Shown piece after piece: positions 1-9,435 of a DNA stretch of 64,000 nucleotides. The stretch comes from Parvularculaceae bacterium (lineage in GTDB: Bacteria > Pseudomonadota > Alphaproteobacteria > Caulobacterales > Parvularculaceae). The stretch spans positions 186,001 to 250,000 of the forward strand of contig JANQMJ010000017.1 of the NCBI GenBank assembly GCA_028280115.1, given 5' to 3'. The position numbers and the translations under genes were made by a program. The notes under the pieces are model-generated. The model was not told where the DNA came from and did not search any database. It saw only the letters and a program-made list of their open reading frames with translations. Positions within the stretch are counted from its first letter, which is position 1; each line of letters begins with the position of its first letter.

Positions 1-231
1 CCGAAACTGCGCTGCGGCGACAAAGGCAAGCGCGGCGAGCAAGGCGTCCGCCCCGGCCGCGGTCCATTCCGACGGCGCGAAAGGCGCGCCGGCCGCCCGG
101 TAGACCAAGGAAACAGCGGCGCCGACCGCAAGCGTCAGCGCCGGGGCCCGCTCGGCGACGCTAATCCAGTTTGTCTTTGCGAGACTCCACAAAACGACGG
201 CAAGCGCCGCCGCAATCACCGCAAATATCAT
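1..231 (-). CDS. Partial membrane protein, N-terminal 77 codons
   Basis: An open frame on the minus strand starts with ATG at 231 and runs off the left edge without a stop, so only the first 77 residues are seen. The start is preceded by AAAGG about 8 nt upstream. The N-terminus is a hydrophobic helix (MIFAVIAAALAVVLWSLAK), followed by a second Ala/Leu/Val-rich stretch and a third near the window edge, which suggests an integral membrane protein. The frame stays open upstream of the ATG to a stop at 277-279, but no better start is seen there. I do not recognise the family. It is divergent from the holin-like gene at 626. Confidence 0.6.
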   Translation of the reverse strand, partial: MIFAVIAAALAVVLWSLAKTNWISVAERAPALTLAVGAAVSLVYRAAGAPFAPSEWTAAGADALLAALAFVAAAQFR

Positions 232-625
232 AAATCCGACCTTTGTCGCCGTTTCGCCCTTCTGGGGCGCGGCGAATCACCTGTGGAGAACGTGAATTGA
301 TCCGGCCCTATTGGCAAATTGAATTTTTTACAGGATTAGATCGCATACGGCCTGTTTTGCGGCGTTTCAGGCCTTTCCGGTGGATTCTTGAGATGTTGCG
401 CGCGGCGCAACACGGTTCAATCACCGGTTGTTTTAAGGTTTTGCTTTTCGCCTGAGGGCGAAATCGGCTTTGCCAGTAAATACAACGCCTTCTGAGCATT
501 GTTGATCCTGGCGCCGACATATTCGGACGTTTTCAAAGGCGCCGATGCGCCGTTTTATCCGCACCCGCATGCGCGGCGTTAGAATGCGATCCGAGAAAAT
601 TCTGAGACGGCTTTTCGGAGAGCTT
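232..625. other. Intergenic region between divergent genes, no gene seen
   Basis: This roughly 390-base gap separates the minus-strand membrane gene from the plus-strand holin-like gene. It is more AT-rich in the middle (about 310-345), where a TTGGCA at 311-316 could be a -35 element, but no convincing -10 follows at the right distance. The two short open frames inside (plus 243-455, minus 308-520) lack ribosome-binding sites and plausible composition, so I leave them out. The promoters of both flanking genes presumably lie here. Confidence 0.4.
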
Positions 626-1189
626 ATGGCCAGGACCAACCGCAGGGCGCGCGGCAAGATCAAGCGCGCCATCGCAGATACCGCGCCGGCGCTCGCCCAT
701 GCGCTGGGCGGACCGCTGGCCGGCGCGGCGGTGGCGCAGATTTCCCGTGCGATATTCGGCGCGCCGGACGCGGGCGAGGATGCGCTCGGCGATGCGCTGG
801 CAAGCGCGACGCCGGAACAGCTTGTGGCGCTCAAGAAAGCCGAACGCGAATTCGCGCTCGCCCTGCGCCAGGCGAGCGTTGAGGAACATCGCATCGCCGC
901 CGCCGACCGGGCGAGCGCGCGGGCGCGCCACATCGCCCTGCGCGATCGCACGCCGGCGGCGCTGGGCGCGCTGATTATTGTCGGATTTTTCGCCGTGCTC
1001 GCCGCCATGGTGTCGCGCCGGCTGCCCGCCGGGGCGGAGACCGAATTTTCGATCATGCTCGGCGCGCTCGCGACCATGACCGCGGCGGTGGTCAATTATT
1101 ATTTCGGCTCGTCCGCGGGTTCGAAGGACAAGACGCGCCTTATCGCCGGGCCGCCGCAGCAGGAAAGGGAAGGAAACCTGGAAACGTAA
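626..1189 (+). CDS. Putative holin of the three-TM / gene-transfer-agent type
   Basis: 187 residues from the ATG at 626, chosen because GGAG lies 5 nt upstream; the frame is open from an earlier ATG at 545 that has no ribosome-binding site. A basic N-terminus and a long charged helical region lead to two hydrophobic segments near residues 111-129 and 142-161, followed by YYFGSSAGSKDKT. An RT[PA]A motif before the first helix and this YFGSSxGSxxKT end are features I associate with the GTA/phage 3TM holin family. Such proteins make membrane lesions for endolysin or particle release. No tail, capsid or endolysin genes are adjacent, so it is an orphan here. The family call is from memory of the motif and is moderately certain. 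Confidence 0.6.
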   Translation: MARTNRRARGKIKRAIADTAPALAHALGGPLAGAAVAQISRAIFGAPDAGEDALGDALASATPEQLVALKKAEREFALALRQASVEEHRIAAADRASARARHIALRDRTPAALGALIIVGFFAVLAAMVSRRLPAGAETEFSIMLGALATMTAAVVNYYFGSSAGSKDKTRLIAGPPQQEREGNLET

Positions 1190-1200
1190 CGCATCTTTTC

Positions 1201-1237
1201 CGCTCATTCCCCTGGATCGACTCGGAGGGAATGAGCG
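1201..1237. repeat. Short palindrome with R1-type ends
   Basis: CGCTCATTCCC (1201-1211) and its exact reverse complement (1227-1237) enclose a 15-nt loop. The arms match the outer ends of the R1 repeats found at 20956, 48921 and 51943, but the central part is missing. It sits between the holin-like gene and thiO and has no T-run, so it is not an obvious terminator. Confidence 0.7.
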
Positions 1238-1323
1238 GGAGAGGGCGCTAGGCAAAGGCATGACCGAACTTGTTTTTGCTGAAACGGACCATCATGTTCC
1301 GATGCCAACGGTAAGGGAAAGGC

Positions 1324-2460
1324 GTGCGCAAAAGTTTCGACATCGCGATTATCGGCGGCGGCGTCATCGGCCTGGCGCTGGCGTGCGCGCTCAGGCGCGA
1401 AAAGGCGCGTGTCGCCGTCATCGACGCGGCGGCGGACATTCCTCCCGCGACCGATGCGGCGGCGGGCATGCTGGCCCCGTCCTTTGAAGTCAGGGACGGC
1501 AATATGGCCGATACGCTTTACGCCTTCGGCGCGCAGAACCTTGAGATGTGGCCCGCCTTCGCCGCCTCGGTCGAGGAAGAAGCGGGCGCGTCCATCGACT
1601 TTCGCGACGACGGCACGCTCGGCGTCGCCTTCGACGATGTGCAGGCGGGCGCGTTGCAAGCGAGCATCCCGCCGCTCGCCGCGCTGGGCGCGAGGGCTGA
1701 GATGATCTCGGGCGATGAGGCGCGGCGGCTGGAGCCGGCGCTGTCGCCATCCGTCGCCGCCGCGCTTCTGGCGCCGGACGACGCCCAGGTCGACCCGCGC
1801 AAATTGCTCGCCGCGCTGCGCCGGATCGTTGCGGAAACCGCCGGCCCGATAATCGCCGCGCGGCTTGAAAAGGCGGAAAAGCAAAACCGCGCCTATGGGC
1901 TCGTTCTTTCGAATGGCGAGCGCCTCGCGGCGGATACGCTGGTTCTCGCCAGCGGCGCGGCGGCGACGGCGGGCCTGATCGAGGACATCGAGCCGCCGCC
2001 GGTCGCGCCGGCCAAGGGCGAGGCCCTGGCGCTCGCCATGCCTTACGGCCTTATCCGCCGCGTGGTGCGTGCGCCGGGGGCGTATCTTTGCCCCAAGGCG
2101 GACGGCCGGCTGGTCATCGGCGCCACGGAATATCGCGGCCGCGACGACTTAACCGTAGACGACGCGGCGATCGCCGGGCTGCGGCGCGGCGCCGCCGCCG
2201 CCGCGCCGGCGACGGCTGAGTTGCCCGAAGGCGAACGCTGGGCCGGCCTTAGGCCGGCGACGCCTGACGCCGCGCCGATCCTCGGGCGCGTTCCCAGAGG
2301 GCCGGAAAACGTCTTTTTCGCCCTCGGCCATCATCGCAACGGCGTCCTGCTCGCGCCGGCGACGGCGCAGGCGCTGGCGCGCGAGATTACGGGCGGCGCG
2401 CCGGTAACGGATCTGAAACCATTTGCCCCGGATCGGTTTGATGGGGGCGGTCATGGTTAG
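1324..2460 (+). CDS. thiO: Glycine oxidase ThiO (FAD-dependent)
   Basis: 378 residues from a GTG start preceded by AAGGGAAAGG. ThiO oxidises glycine to dehydroglycine for the thiazole ring of thiamine in the cytoplasm. The N-terminal dinucleotide fold shows GGGVIG at residues 11-16, and the C-terminus has the D-amino-acid-oxidase family signature ending GHHRNGVLLAPATA. Length is typical for ThiO/D-amino-acid oxidases. The partner genes thiS and thiG lie 13 kb away at 15.7 kb rather than adjacent, so a related amino-acid oxidase cannot be fully excluded. The 3' end runs up to the ribosome-binding region of the transglycosylase at 2510. Confidence 0.82.
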   Translation: MRKSFDIAIIGGGVIGLALACALRREKARVAVIDAAADIPPATDAAAGMLAPSFEVRDGNMADTLYAFGAQNLEMWPAFAASVEEEAGASIDFRDDGTLGVAFDDVQAGALQASIPPLAALGARAEMISGDEARRLEPALSPSVAAALLAPDDAQVDPRKLLAALRRIVAETAGPIIAARLEKAEKQNRAYGLVLSNGERLAADTLVLASGAAATAGLIEDIEPPPVAPAKGEALALAMPYGLIRRVVRAPGAYLCPKADGRLVIGATEYRGRDDLTVDDAAIAGLRRGAAAAAPATAELPEGERWAGLRPATPDAAPILGRVPRGPENVFFALGHHRNGVLLAPATAQALAREITGGAPVTDLKPFAPDRFDGGGHG

Positions 2461-2509
2461 CGCTTTCTTGATCTTCCCGGGCCATGCTCGCTTGGCGCAA
2501 GGAGGGTTT

Positions 2510-3385
2510 ATGCCCAGCGACATCGCCGCATCCGCCGCGACAGCGTCGGTCACGGCCGCGATTAAGCGGGCCGGGACGGCGACCGGCGCGGGCTTTGATT
2601 TTCTGGTCAGGATGGCCCAGCGGGAATCGAGCCTTGATCCGAGCGCTAGGGCGAAAACCTCCAGCGCCGCCGGGCTGTTCCAGTTCATCGACCAGACCTG
2701 GCTCGGCGCCGTCAAGCAATACGGCGCCCGGCACGGGCTGGGCGATTACGCCGCCAACATCGCCCGCGGCGCCGACGGCAAGTTTCACGTCGCCGACGCC
2801 CAACGCCGGGCGGAAATTCTCAATCTGCGGTTCGACGCCGGCGCCTCCGCCGCGCTCGCCGGCGAGCTCGCCAATGAAAACCGCGCCATTCTGGAATCGC
2901 GTCTCGGACGCGCGGTCGGCGCCGCTGATCTTTATGCGGCGCATTTTCTCGGTCCGGCGGGCGCGGTGAAGCTCTTGTCCGCCGCAGCGAAAGCGAAAGC
3001 CGCCGACCTATTGCCTCAGGCCGCCGCCGCTAATCGCGCCGTGTTTTACGATGGCGCCCGGGCGAAAACCGTAGGCGAAGTGATCGCCTCGATCGCAGCG
3101 TCGATGGGCGAAGGGGCCGCGCCGGCCGCATCGGGCGGTCATGCGCCCGCAAGTGCGCCGCCAAGCGTTCTGGGCGCTGTCCGGTCAATGGCTGGATATA
3201 AGTCGTATACGGAAGAAACAACCGGCCCGGCGCCGGTAACATCTGCGCCCGTTAAACCGCCGCCGACGGGCGCGCCTTTTACAACGCCGCTTTCCCGGCT
3301 GTCCGCGCTGGCCATGAGCGTCCTGCAGGCGCTCGATCCGGCCGTGATTGCGTTCGGTCGCAATGATGAAAGCGGGCGGCGCTAG
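2510..3385 (+). CDS. Lytic transglycosylase, SLT domain
   Basis: 291 residues from the ATG at 2510, which has a strong AAGGAGGG ribosome-binding site at 2499-2506; the frame is also open into the end of thiO. The SLT fold is seen as MAQRESSLDP (catalytic Glu39) followed by AGLFQF (55-59) and W at the following helix. It should cleave the glycan strand of peptidoglycan to give 1,6-anhydromuramoyl ends. From this start there is no clear signal peptide; with the upstream in-frame Met at 2453 the leader MVSAFLIFPGHA would be hydrophobic, so export with an upstream start is possible. The C-terminal third (after residue 200) is Ala/Pro-rich and of unknown role. Confidence 0.78.
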   Translation: MPSDIAASAATASVTAAIKRAGTATGAGFDFLVRMAQRESSLDPSARAKTSSAAGLFQFIDQTWLGAVKQYGARHGLGDYAANIARGADGKFHVADAQRRAEILNLRFDAGASAALAGELANENRAILESRLGRAVGAADLYAAHFLGPAGAVKLLSAAAKAKAADLLPQAAAANRAVFYDGARAKTVGEVIASIAASMGEGAAPAASGGHAPASAPPSVLGAVRSMAGYKSYTEETTGPAPVTSAPVKPPPTGAPFTTPLSRLSALAMSVLQALDPAVIAFGRNDESGRR

Positions 3386-3420
3386 TGTGTTTGTACGCCA
3401 CATGAATTACAACGCCTAGG

Positions 3421-3453
3421 GCACGTTCACTTTAGTTGGAGTTATGAACGTGC
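3421..3453. repeat. Inverted repeat downstream of the transglycosylase
   Basis: GCACGTTCA (3421-3429) pairs perfectly with TGAACGTGC (3445-3453) around a 15-nt loop. There is no T-run after it, so it may be a weak transcription end or part of the structured repeat that follows at 3503. Confidence 0.5.
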
Positions 3454-3502
3454 TCCTGAAAACGCTCTTGAGCATCCTGAAGATCAGATGACTCACCGGT
3501 GC

Positions 3503-3595
3503 CTTCATCCTGAGGAGAAATTTTTCCTTCGTCCTTCGTGACGCCAGCCAAAGGGCTGGCTCCTCAGGATGAAGGAAAAATTTCGTCACGAAGGA
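3503..3595. repeat. Dispersed repeat R2, copy a
   Basis: The segment begins CTTCATCCTGAGGA, continues through GAAATTTTTCC and CCTTCGTGACG, has a central CCAGCC/GGCTGG hairpin, then TCCTCAGGATGAAG, GGAAAAATTTC and CGTCACGAAGGA. A second copy lies at 53238-53326 with the same arms and a different central hairpin. The complementary parts are in the order A-B-C-loop-A'-B'-C', so the A and C pairings cross. This copy lies between two convergent genes. Confidence 0.85.
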
Positions 3596-3629
3596 TAGAA
3601 GGCGTGAATCTTCAGTCGTTCAATTTGCT

Positions 3630-4478
3630 CTAACAGCGCGTCGCCGGCAGGCCGTCAGGAAGTTTCGTATCGCCATCGGCGCACGCCGCGCCGAGCTGTT
3701 CGGCGGTGGCGTTAAGCGCGCCGGAAAGATCGGCGCCGTGAATATTCGCGCCGGCGAATTTCGCCAGTTTGATGTCGGCGCCGGCGAAGGTGGCGCCTTT
3801 CAGATTGGCGCGCTCGAAGCGCACGCCGGTAAGGTCCGCGCCGGAAAAATCCGCGCCCGAAAGATCCGTTCCCACAAAGATCGCGCCGGCGCCGTAAACG
3901 TCCGTAAGAACGGCGTCCTGGAATGTCCCGCCTGAAAACGCGGCGAAGGATACGTTTCCGCCGGCGAAACTGGCGCCGCTGAAATCGCCCGCCCGCGCGA
4001 TCGCTTCGCGCAGTTCGGCGCCGGCGAAGTCGCCGCCGGCAAACGAGGCGGCCGTAAGATTGGCCTTGGCCATGCGCGCGCGATTGAAATTCGCATTGTC
4101 GCCGCCGGCGCCTTCCAGGCTCGCGCCGTCGAGCAGGGCTTCGTTGAATTGCACGGCGTTCAGGGTGGAACTGGCGAAATTCGCTCTGGGCAGATCCATA
4201 TTCGAAAAGACCGCGCCGGAATAATCCGCCAGCGTATGGTTCTCGCCGGTCTTTTCCTTTTTGGCGCCGGGGATCGGCAGTTTGACGTCGACTTTTTCGA
4301 GCGCCTGGGAAAGTTCGGCGCCGACCGTGTCGACGTTGGCGAGGGGTTTGACGATTTCCTTGCCCGCTTCGACGACCGGGTTTTTCTGTTTGAAGCCGCG
4401 CGAGCCCGGCGCAACGCTGGCCGCGACCATGAAAATCATGATCATGAACACGATGATCAGTCCGGTCATCTTCGCCAC
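3630..4478 (-). CDS. Membrane-anchored pentapeptide-repeat protein
   Basis: 282 residues from a GTG start with GGAG 8 nt upstream; an in-frame ATG three codons later is possible but too far from that site. Residues 4-24 are a hydrophobic helix, probably a signal anchor. From about residue 85 to 255 the protein is built of A(D/N)LxG(A)xF-like pentapeptides (for example ADFSGADLTGVRFERANLKG), which fold as a right-handed quadrilateral beta-helix. One Cys pair near the C-terminus (AACADG and ATRC) might be disulfide-bonded if exported. The function of such proteins is mostly unknown. It ends convergently with the transglycosylase. Confidence 0.8.
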   Translation of the reverse strand: MAKMTGLIIVFMIMIFMVAASVAPGSRGFKQKNPVVEAGKEIVKPLANVDTVGAELSQALEKVDVKLPIPGAKKEKTGENHTLADYSGAVFSNMDLPRANFASSTLNAVQFNEALLDGASLEGAGGDNANFNRARMAKANLTAASFAGGDFAGAELREAIARAGDFSGASFAGGNVSFAAFSGGTFQDAVLTDVYGAGAIFVGTDLSGADFSGADLTGVRFERANLKGATFAGADIKLAKFAGANIHGADLSGALNATAEQLGAACADGDTKLPDGLPATRC

Positions 4479-4610
4479 GGGACGTGCTCCGATTGTCGCC
4501 GCCCGCCAGTTTCCGAAAGGGACGTCAAGGATCGCTTAAGGATAAGCGGAGAATTTTCGCGCAATCGAAACAAACCCCGCGCGCGAACGGGAAAGACCGT
4601 CAACGAAGGA

Positions 4611-7600
4611 TTAAGAACAGCCGGTCGACGCGCCGCAGCTTTCGCATTTGAGACAGGCGCCGTTGCGCACCAGCGTAAACTGTCCGCATTCGGAACAGGC
4701 GTCGCCTTCATAGCCCTTGATGCGGGCTTCCTGACGGGCGCGGCCGGGCGAGGCGAGCACCCCGCGCGGCGCCTTTTGATTGACCGCGTCGGCGAGCTTG
4801 GCGATCTGCGCCTCGATCTCCGGCGGGGTTTCCGCTTTGGGTTGTTCCTCGACGGCGGAAACGTCCTCGGCCTCGACGATTGCTTCGTCCTCATTGGCGC
4901 TGTCGCGCAGCCGGTCGAAATCCCCGCCGCGCAGGACGACCAGATTGTCGGAGACCGTGGAGCGGGAAAACCCCTTGGAAATCAGCTTGGCCGCGTCGGC
5001 CTGGGTTTTCTCGCTGTCGACGCCGTGTCCGATGGCGTCGACGGCGCTTTCGTCCGGATTGACATGGGCAAGATCGGCGCGGCCGAGATAGGAGATCGCC
5101 AGCTCGCGGAAAATGTAATCGAGGATCGAGGTCGCATGCTTGATCTGATCGTTGCCCTGCACCGGGCCCGACGGATCGAACCGCGTGAAGACATAAGCGT
5201 CCACATATTCGTCCAGCGGCACGCCATATTGCAGGCCGAGGGAGACGGCGATGGCGAAATTATTCATCAGGGAGCGGAAGGCCGCGCCTTCCTTGTGCAT
5301 GTCGATAAAGACTTCGCCCAATTCGCCTTCGTCGAATTCGCCGGTGTGCAGATAAACCTTGTGGCCGCCGACAATGGCTTTTTGAATATAGCCCTTGCGC
5401 CGGTCGGGCAGGCGGCGCCGGCCGGGGGTGCGTTCGATGACCCGTTCGACAATGCGTTCGGCGACGATTTTCGATTTCTGCGCCGCCGGCGCCTCGGCGA
5501 TCTGCTCTTGAAAATCGTCTTCGTCCTCGTCTTCGTCGCCGGCGAGAAGCGCCGAAGCGAGTGGCTGGGAGAGTTTCGAACCGTCGCGGTAAAGCGCGAT
5601 GGATTTAAGCCCTAAGCACCAGGCGAGCATATAGGCGCGCGCGCAGTCGGCGATTTTGGCCCGCGCCGGCAGATTGGCGGTCTTGGAAATCGCGCCGGAA
5701 ATGAAGGGCTGGCAGGCGGCCATCATTTTCAGATGCGCTTCAAGCGACAACGAACGCTCGCCGATCCGACCGCAGGGCGTGGCGCAATCGAAGACGGCGT
5801 AGTGTTCGGGCTTTAGATGCGGCGCGCCCTCGACGGTCATCGCGCCGCAGCAGAAAAGATTGGCCTGGTGAATTTCCTCGTCGGAAAAGCCCAGATCGCG
5901 CAGAATTTCATAACCGGTCGAGGACAGCCGGGCTTGCGGCAGGCCGAGGACGTGAACGCAAAAATCCTCGCCCAAAGCCGCCGGCATAAACGCATAAGTC
6001 AGATCGAACGCTGTTTTCAGCCGCTCCTGCAGCGCCCTGATATGACGGTCCTCGAACCCTTCCCGGCGCAAGTCGGCAAGGCTCACGCCCGGGGCCTCCT
6101 CCAGCGTGCCGCGGCCAAGCGCATAGGCGATGATGTCGTCGATTTCCTGTTGCGCATATCCCAGCGCGGCGAGCGCGGCCGGCACGGCGCGGTTGATGAT
6201 CTTGAGATTGCCGCCGCCGGCGAGCTTTTTGAACTTCACCAGGGCGAAGTCCGGTTCGATCCCGGTGGTGTCGCAGTCCATGACCAGGCCGATCGTGCCG
6301 GTGGGCGCGACGACGGAGACCTGGGCGTTGCGAAAGCCGTTGATGGCGCCGAGTTCGTAGGTTTCGTTCCACACGGTCTTGGCCCGTTCGGCGAGCGCCG
6401 GCCAGGGACAGGCCGTATCGTCAAAGAGCGGCGGTGAAACCGCAAGGCCTTCGAACCCGCCGGCGAGCGCCGTGCCGACGGCGGCGCGCCGATGATTGCG
6501 CAAGACGCGCAACATGGCGTCGCGATTGTCCTTGAATTTGGCGAACGGACCGACCGCGGCGGCCATTTCCGCCGAGGCGCGATAGGCCGCGCCGCTCATC
6601 AGCGCGGTAACGCCTGCGGCGACGGCGCGCGCTTCATCGCCGTCATAGGCAAGGCCCGACGACATCACGAGCCCGCCGAGATTGGCGAAGCCGAGCCCCA
6701 GCGTGCGGTAGTCGTAGGAGCGCCGCGCGATCTCCGCCGACGGGAACTGCGCCATCATGACGGAGATTTCCAGCGTCAGCGTCCACAGCCGGCAGGCATG
6801 TTCGAACCCGTCGACGTCGAAGCCGTTTTCGGTCTTGAACTTGACGAGATTGAGCGAGGCGAGATTGCACGCCGTATCGTCGAGGAACATATATTCCGAG
6901 CACGGATTGGATGCGCGGATCGGTCCGGCCTCGGGACAGGTGTGCCAGGCGTTGACGGTGTCGTGATATTGCACGGCCGGATCGGCGCATGCCCAGGCGG
7001 TCGCGCAGATTGATTCCCAAAGTGCGCGCGCCTTGAGCGTCTTGACCGGCGCGTCGTCGATGCGCCGCTTAAGCGTCCAGTCGCCGTCCGCCGCGACCGC
7101 GTTCATGAACGCGTCCGTGACGCGCACGGAATTGTTGGAATTCTGACCGGAAACGGTGCGGTAGCCTTCCGCATCCCAGTCGAGATCGTAGACGTCGACC
7201 GTGATCGAGCGATAGCCTTCGCGGGCGTAGTCGATTACCCGCCGCGCGGACGCGTCGGGCACGAAGGCTTTCTTCGCCTCGCGCAGCGCGGCTTTCAGGG
7301 CGGCGTTCTTTTTCGGATCGAACCGCGTTTCGTCGTCTTCGCCGGCCCAGCAGGCGGCCATGATGCGGGGCAGCTGCCTGGCGAGCGTGCGCGAGCCGAC
7401 GGCGAGCGCGGCGACCTTTTCTTCTTCCCGCGCTTTCCAGCGCACGAAGTCTTCAATGTCGGGATGATCGGCGTCGACGATGACCATTTTCGCCGCGCGC
7501 CGCGTGGTGCCGCCGGACTTGACCGCGCCGGCCGCGGCGTCGCCGACTTTGAGAAAGCTCATCAGCCCGGAGCTTTTCCCGCCGCTCGAAAGCGGCTCGC

Positions 7601-8324
7601 CCGCGCCGCGAATGCCGGAAAAGTTCGTGCCCGTGCCCGAGCCGTATTTGAACAGCAGCGCCTCGCGCTTCCAAAGATCCATGACGCCGTTGTCGCCGGC
7701 GAGACTGTCGTCCACCGACTGGATGAAACAGGCATGGGGCTGCGGGCGCTCATAGGCGCTGTCGGACTCGGCGAGATGGCCGGTCTCGTGCTCCACATAG
7801 AAATGGCCCTGGCCGGCGCCGTCGATGCCGTAGGCCCAGTGAAGGCCGGTATTGAACCATTGCGGGGAATTGGGTGCGCCGATCTGAAGCGCCAGCATGG
7901 CGCGCATGTCGTCGAGATAGGCGCGCGCGGCGTCTTCGTCGGTGAAATAGCCGCCCTTCCAGCCCCAATAGGCCCAGGCCCCGGCCATGCGGTCGAACAC
8001 CTGCCTGGCGGAGGTTTCCGGTCCGTAGCGTTTGTCCGCCGGGAGTTTGGCGAGGGCGGCGACGTCGGGCATGGAGCGCTGGAGGAAAGCGGGCACGCCC
8101 TTTTCGCGAACCTTCTTGACGGCCGCCGGCACGCCGGCCTTGCGCAGATATTTCTGCGCCAGAATGTCGATCGCGGTCTGGCTCCAGGTCTTGGGAGCCT
8201 CGATGTCGCGCATCTCGAAGATGATGTCGCCGGCAATCGAGCGGATCTCCGAATCGGCGCGCCGGAACACGCTCGCGCCATAAGGCGCGCCCGCATCCTT
8301 TGAAAAGCGGCGTTCAATGCGCAT
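4611..8324 (-). CDS. nrdJ: Vitamin B12-dependent ribonucleotide reductase (class II)
   Basis: 1237 residues from the ATG at 8324; the frame is open 33 codons further upstream but without homology-like sequence. The enzyme reduces ribonucleotides with an adenosylcobalamin-derived thiyl radical. The active-site loop NPCSEY places Asn473, Cys475 and Glu477, and Cys199 (PHACF) and Cys486 (DDTAC) are further conserved cysteines. A glycine-rich stretch follows ([11 protein letters not shown]). The C-terminal 35 residues form a Cys cluster (CSECG...CLKCESCG) typical of the large NrdJ type, probably for metal binding and re-reduction. Length (about 1200) fits the family. It is divergent from the NDUFA12 gene; a possible NrdR box lies upstream. 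Confidence 0.95.
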   Translation of the reverse strand: MRIERRFSKDAGAPYGASVFRRADSEIRSIAGDIIFEMRDIEAPKTWSQTAIDILAQKYLRKAGVPAAVKKVREKGVPAFLQRSMPDVAALAKLPADKRYGPETSARQVFDRMAGAWAYWGWKGGYFTDEDAARAYLDDMRAMLALQIGAPNSPQWFNTGLHWAYGIDGAGQGHFYVEHETGHLAESDSAYERPQPHACFIQSVDDSLAGDNGVMDLWKREALLFKYGSGTGTNFSGIRGAGEPLSSGGKSSGLMSFLKVGDAAAGAVKSGGTTRRAAKMVIVDADHPDIEDFVRWKAREEEKVAALAVGSRTLARQLPRIMAACWAGEDDETRFDPKKNAALKAALREAKKAFVPDASARRVIDYAREGYRSITVDVYDLDWDAEGYRTVSGQNSNNSVRVTDAFMNAVAADGDWTLKRRIDDAPVKTLKARALWESICATAWACADPAVQYHDTVNAWHTCPEAGPIRASNPCSEYMFLDDTACNLASLNLVKFKTENGFDVDGFEHACRLWTLTLEISVMMAQFPSAEIARRSYDYRTLGLGFANLGGLVMSSGLAYDGDEARAVAAGVTALMSGAAYRASAEMAAAVGPFAKFKDNRDAMLRVLRNHRRAAVGTALAGGFEGLAVSPPLFDDTACPWPALAERAKTVWNETYELGAINGFRNAQVSVVAPTGTIGLVMDCDTTGIEPDFALVKFKKLAGGGNLKIINRAVPAALAALGYAQQEIDDIIAYALGRGTLEEAPGVSLADLRREGFEDRHIRALQERLKTAFDLTYAFMPAALGEDFCVHVLGLPQARLSSTGYEILRDLGFSDEEIHQANLFCCGAMTVEGAPHLKPEHYAVFDCATPCGRIGERSLSLEAHLKMMAACQPFISGAISKTANLPARAKIADCARAYMLAWCLGLKSIALYRDGSKLSQPLASALLAGDEDEDEDDFQEQIAEAPAAQKSKIVAERIVERVIERTPGRRRLPDRRKGYIQKAIVGGHKVYLHTGEFDEGELGEVFIDMHKEGAAFRSLMNNFAIAVSLGLQYGVPLDEYVDAYVFTRFDPSGPVQGNDQIKHATSILDYIFRELAISYLGRADLAHVNPDESAVDAIGHGVDSEKTQADAAKLISKGFSRSTVSDNLVVLRGGDFDRLRDSANEDEAIVEAEDVSAVEEQPKAETPPEIEAQIAKLADAVNQKAPRGVLASPGRARQEARIKGYEGDACSECGQFTLVRNGACLKCESCGASTGCS

Positions 8325-8362
8325 AGGTCTGCCAGGCAGCCTGATTCGGCTGGTCCACGAAG

Positions 8363-8378
8363 ACCATAGATATAGTAG
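8363..8378 (-). promoter_or_regulatory. Possible NrdR-box-like site upstream of nrdJ
   Basis: Read on the minus strand the 16-mer is CTACTATATCTATGGT, which matches about 11 of 16 positions of the NrdR consensus (acaCwATATaTwGtgt), with the central CTATATCT part best. It lies about 40 bases before the nrdJ ATG. NrdR sites usually occur in pairs, and I see only one, so this is tentative. Confidence 0.3.
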
Positions 8379-8511
8379 GCGAGGGCTTTCGGCGCTACCA
8401 GGAAATCCACGTTGACCACGCAATCCGGGCTATTGCGGGCGTCAGCGGCGGGCGCCATATTCCCGCTGCCGGCAAGCGTTAAAATCCGGCGGTTCGGCGT
8501 ATCGGAGGCCC

Positions 8512-8922
8512 ATGTTCGCGCAGCTTTTCACCTGGTGGAACTCGACCACCTACGGCACGTCCTTCACCCTGTGGCGGCGCGGCGCGCGGCTCGTCGGCAA
8601 GGACGAGCAGGGCAACCGCTATTTTGAGGAAAAGGCCCGCAGCCTGCCCGGTTCGGACGGCAAGCGGCCCCGGCGCTGGGTGGTCTATCACGGTCTCGCC
8701 GAAGCCTCGCGCATTCCCGCCGACTGGCATGGGTGGCTGCATCACACCTTTCAGGACCCGCCGACCGAGGCGCCATTAACGCGTCGTTCGTTCGAGAAGG
8801 ATCATCTGCCTAACATGACCGGCACGCCGCTCGCCTATCATCCCGCAGGCAGTCTTTCGCGCGCCGACGGGCCGGCCAATGTCGACGACGACTATGAGCC
8901 CTGGACGCCGGAAAGCGCGTAA
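8512..8922 (+). CDS. NADH:ubiquinone oxidoreductase subunit NDUFA12
   Basis: 136 residues from the ATG at 8512, with GGAGG 4 nt upstream. The sequence has the signature of the NDUFA12/B17.2 accessory subunit of respiratory complex I: WWNSTTYGT near the start, GxDExGNRYFE around residue 50, RRWVVYHG (about 75-82) and the PADWHGWLHHTF block (about 90-101). The subunit is found in alphaproteobacteria and mitochondria, and binds the peripheral arm at the inner membrane. The mlaD gene follows after 18 bp in the same direction, a common arrangement in this class. Confidence 0.93.
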   Translation: MFAQLFTWWNSTTYGTSFTLWRRGARLVGKDEQGNRYFEEKARSLPGSDGKRPRRWVVYHGLAEASRIPADWHGWLHHTFQDPPTEAPLTRRSFEKDHLPNMTGTPLAYHPAGSLSRADGPANVDDDYEPWTPESA

Positions 8923-8940
8923 CGCGAGGGAGAATGCGTC

Positions 8941-9435
8941 ATGACCCGCGCCGGAGTCTTCGAAACCATCCTCGGCTTCATTGTGATTACCGTCGCCGCC
9001 GCGTTCCTGGTCTACGCCTATGGCCTCAGCGGCAAGACCATCGGCGCGGACAAATACAGCGTCGGCGCCGTGTTCGGCCGGGTCGACGGCATCACCATCG
9101 GATCGGAAGTGCGCATCGCCGGCGTCAAGGTCGGCGCCGTGTCGGCCAACCGGCTTAATCTTCAGACCTATGAGGCCGATCTTCAGTTCATCATCGACCG
9201 CAATGTTCCGATCCCGGAAGATTCCGTCGCCAAGATCGTCTCCGACGGCCTGATCGGCGGCGCCCATGTGGCGATCGAGCCGGGCGCGTCGGACGTCATG
9301 CTGCGCGAAGGCGAAAAGATCACCATCACGCAGGGCTCGGTCGACCTCCTCGGCCTCGCCGTGCGGTCCTTCACGAGCCAGGATGGCGATGACGGCGCTG
9401 GGGAAGACGCGTCCGATCAGCCGGGAGAATTGTAA
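8941..9435 (+). CDS. mlaD: MlaD-type MCE-domain phospholipid transport protein
   Basis: 164 residues. One N-terminal transmembrane helix (about 11-27) is followed by a single MCE domain (about 38-118) with the motifs VDGITIGSEVRIAGVKVG and SDGLIGGAHVAIEPG. MlaD hexamers sit in the inner membrane as the substrate-binding ring of the MlaFEDB transporter that keeps outer-membrane lipid asymmetry. The other mla genes are not in the window, which is usual for alphaproteobacteria where mlaD can be linked to NDUFA12. Its TAA stop overlaps the ATG of the next gene (TAATG), so the two are probably translationally coupled. Confidence 0.9.
   Translation: MTRAGVFETILGFIVITVAAAFLVYAYGLSGKTIGADKYSVGAVFGRVDGITIGSEVRIAGVKVGAVSANRLNLQTYEADLQFIIDRNVPIPEDSVAKIVSDGLIGGAHVAIEPGASDVMLREGEKITITQGSVDLLGLAVRSFTSQDGDDGAGEDASDQPGEL

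Noticed and set aside
4149-5615. Long plus-strand open frame of 488 codons opposite the pentapeptide gene and nrdJ
   Set aside because: It is antisense to two well-supported genes, and its product is a low-complexity Gly/Asp/Arg-rich sequence typical of a shadow frame in high-GC DNA.
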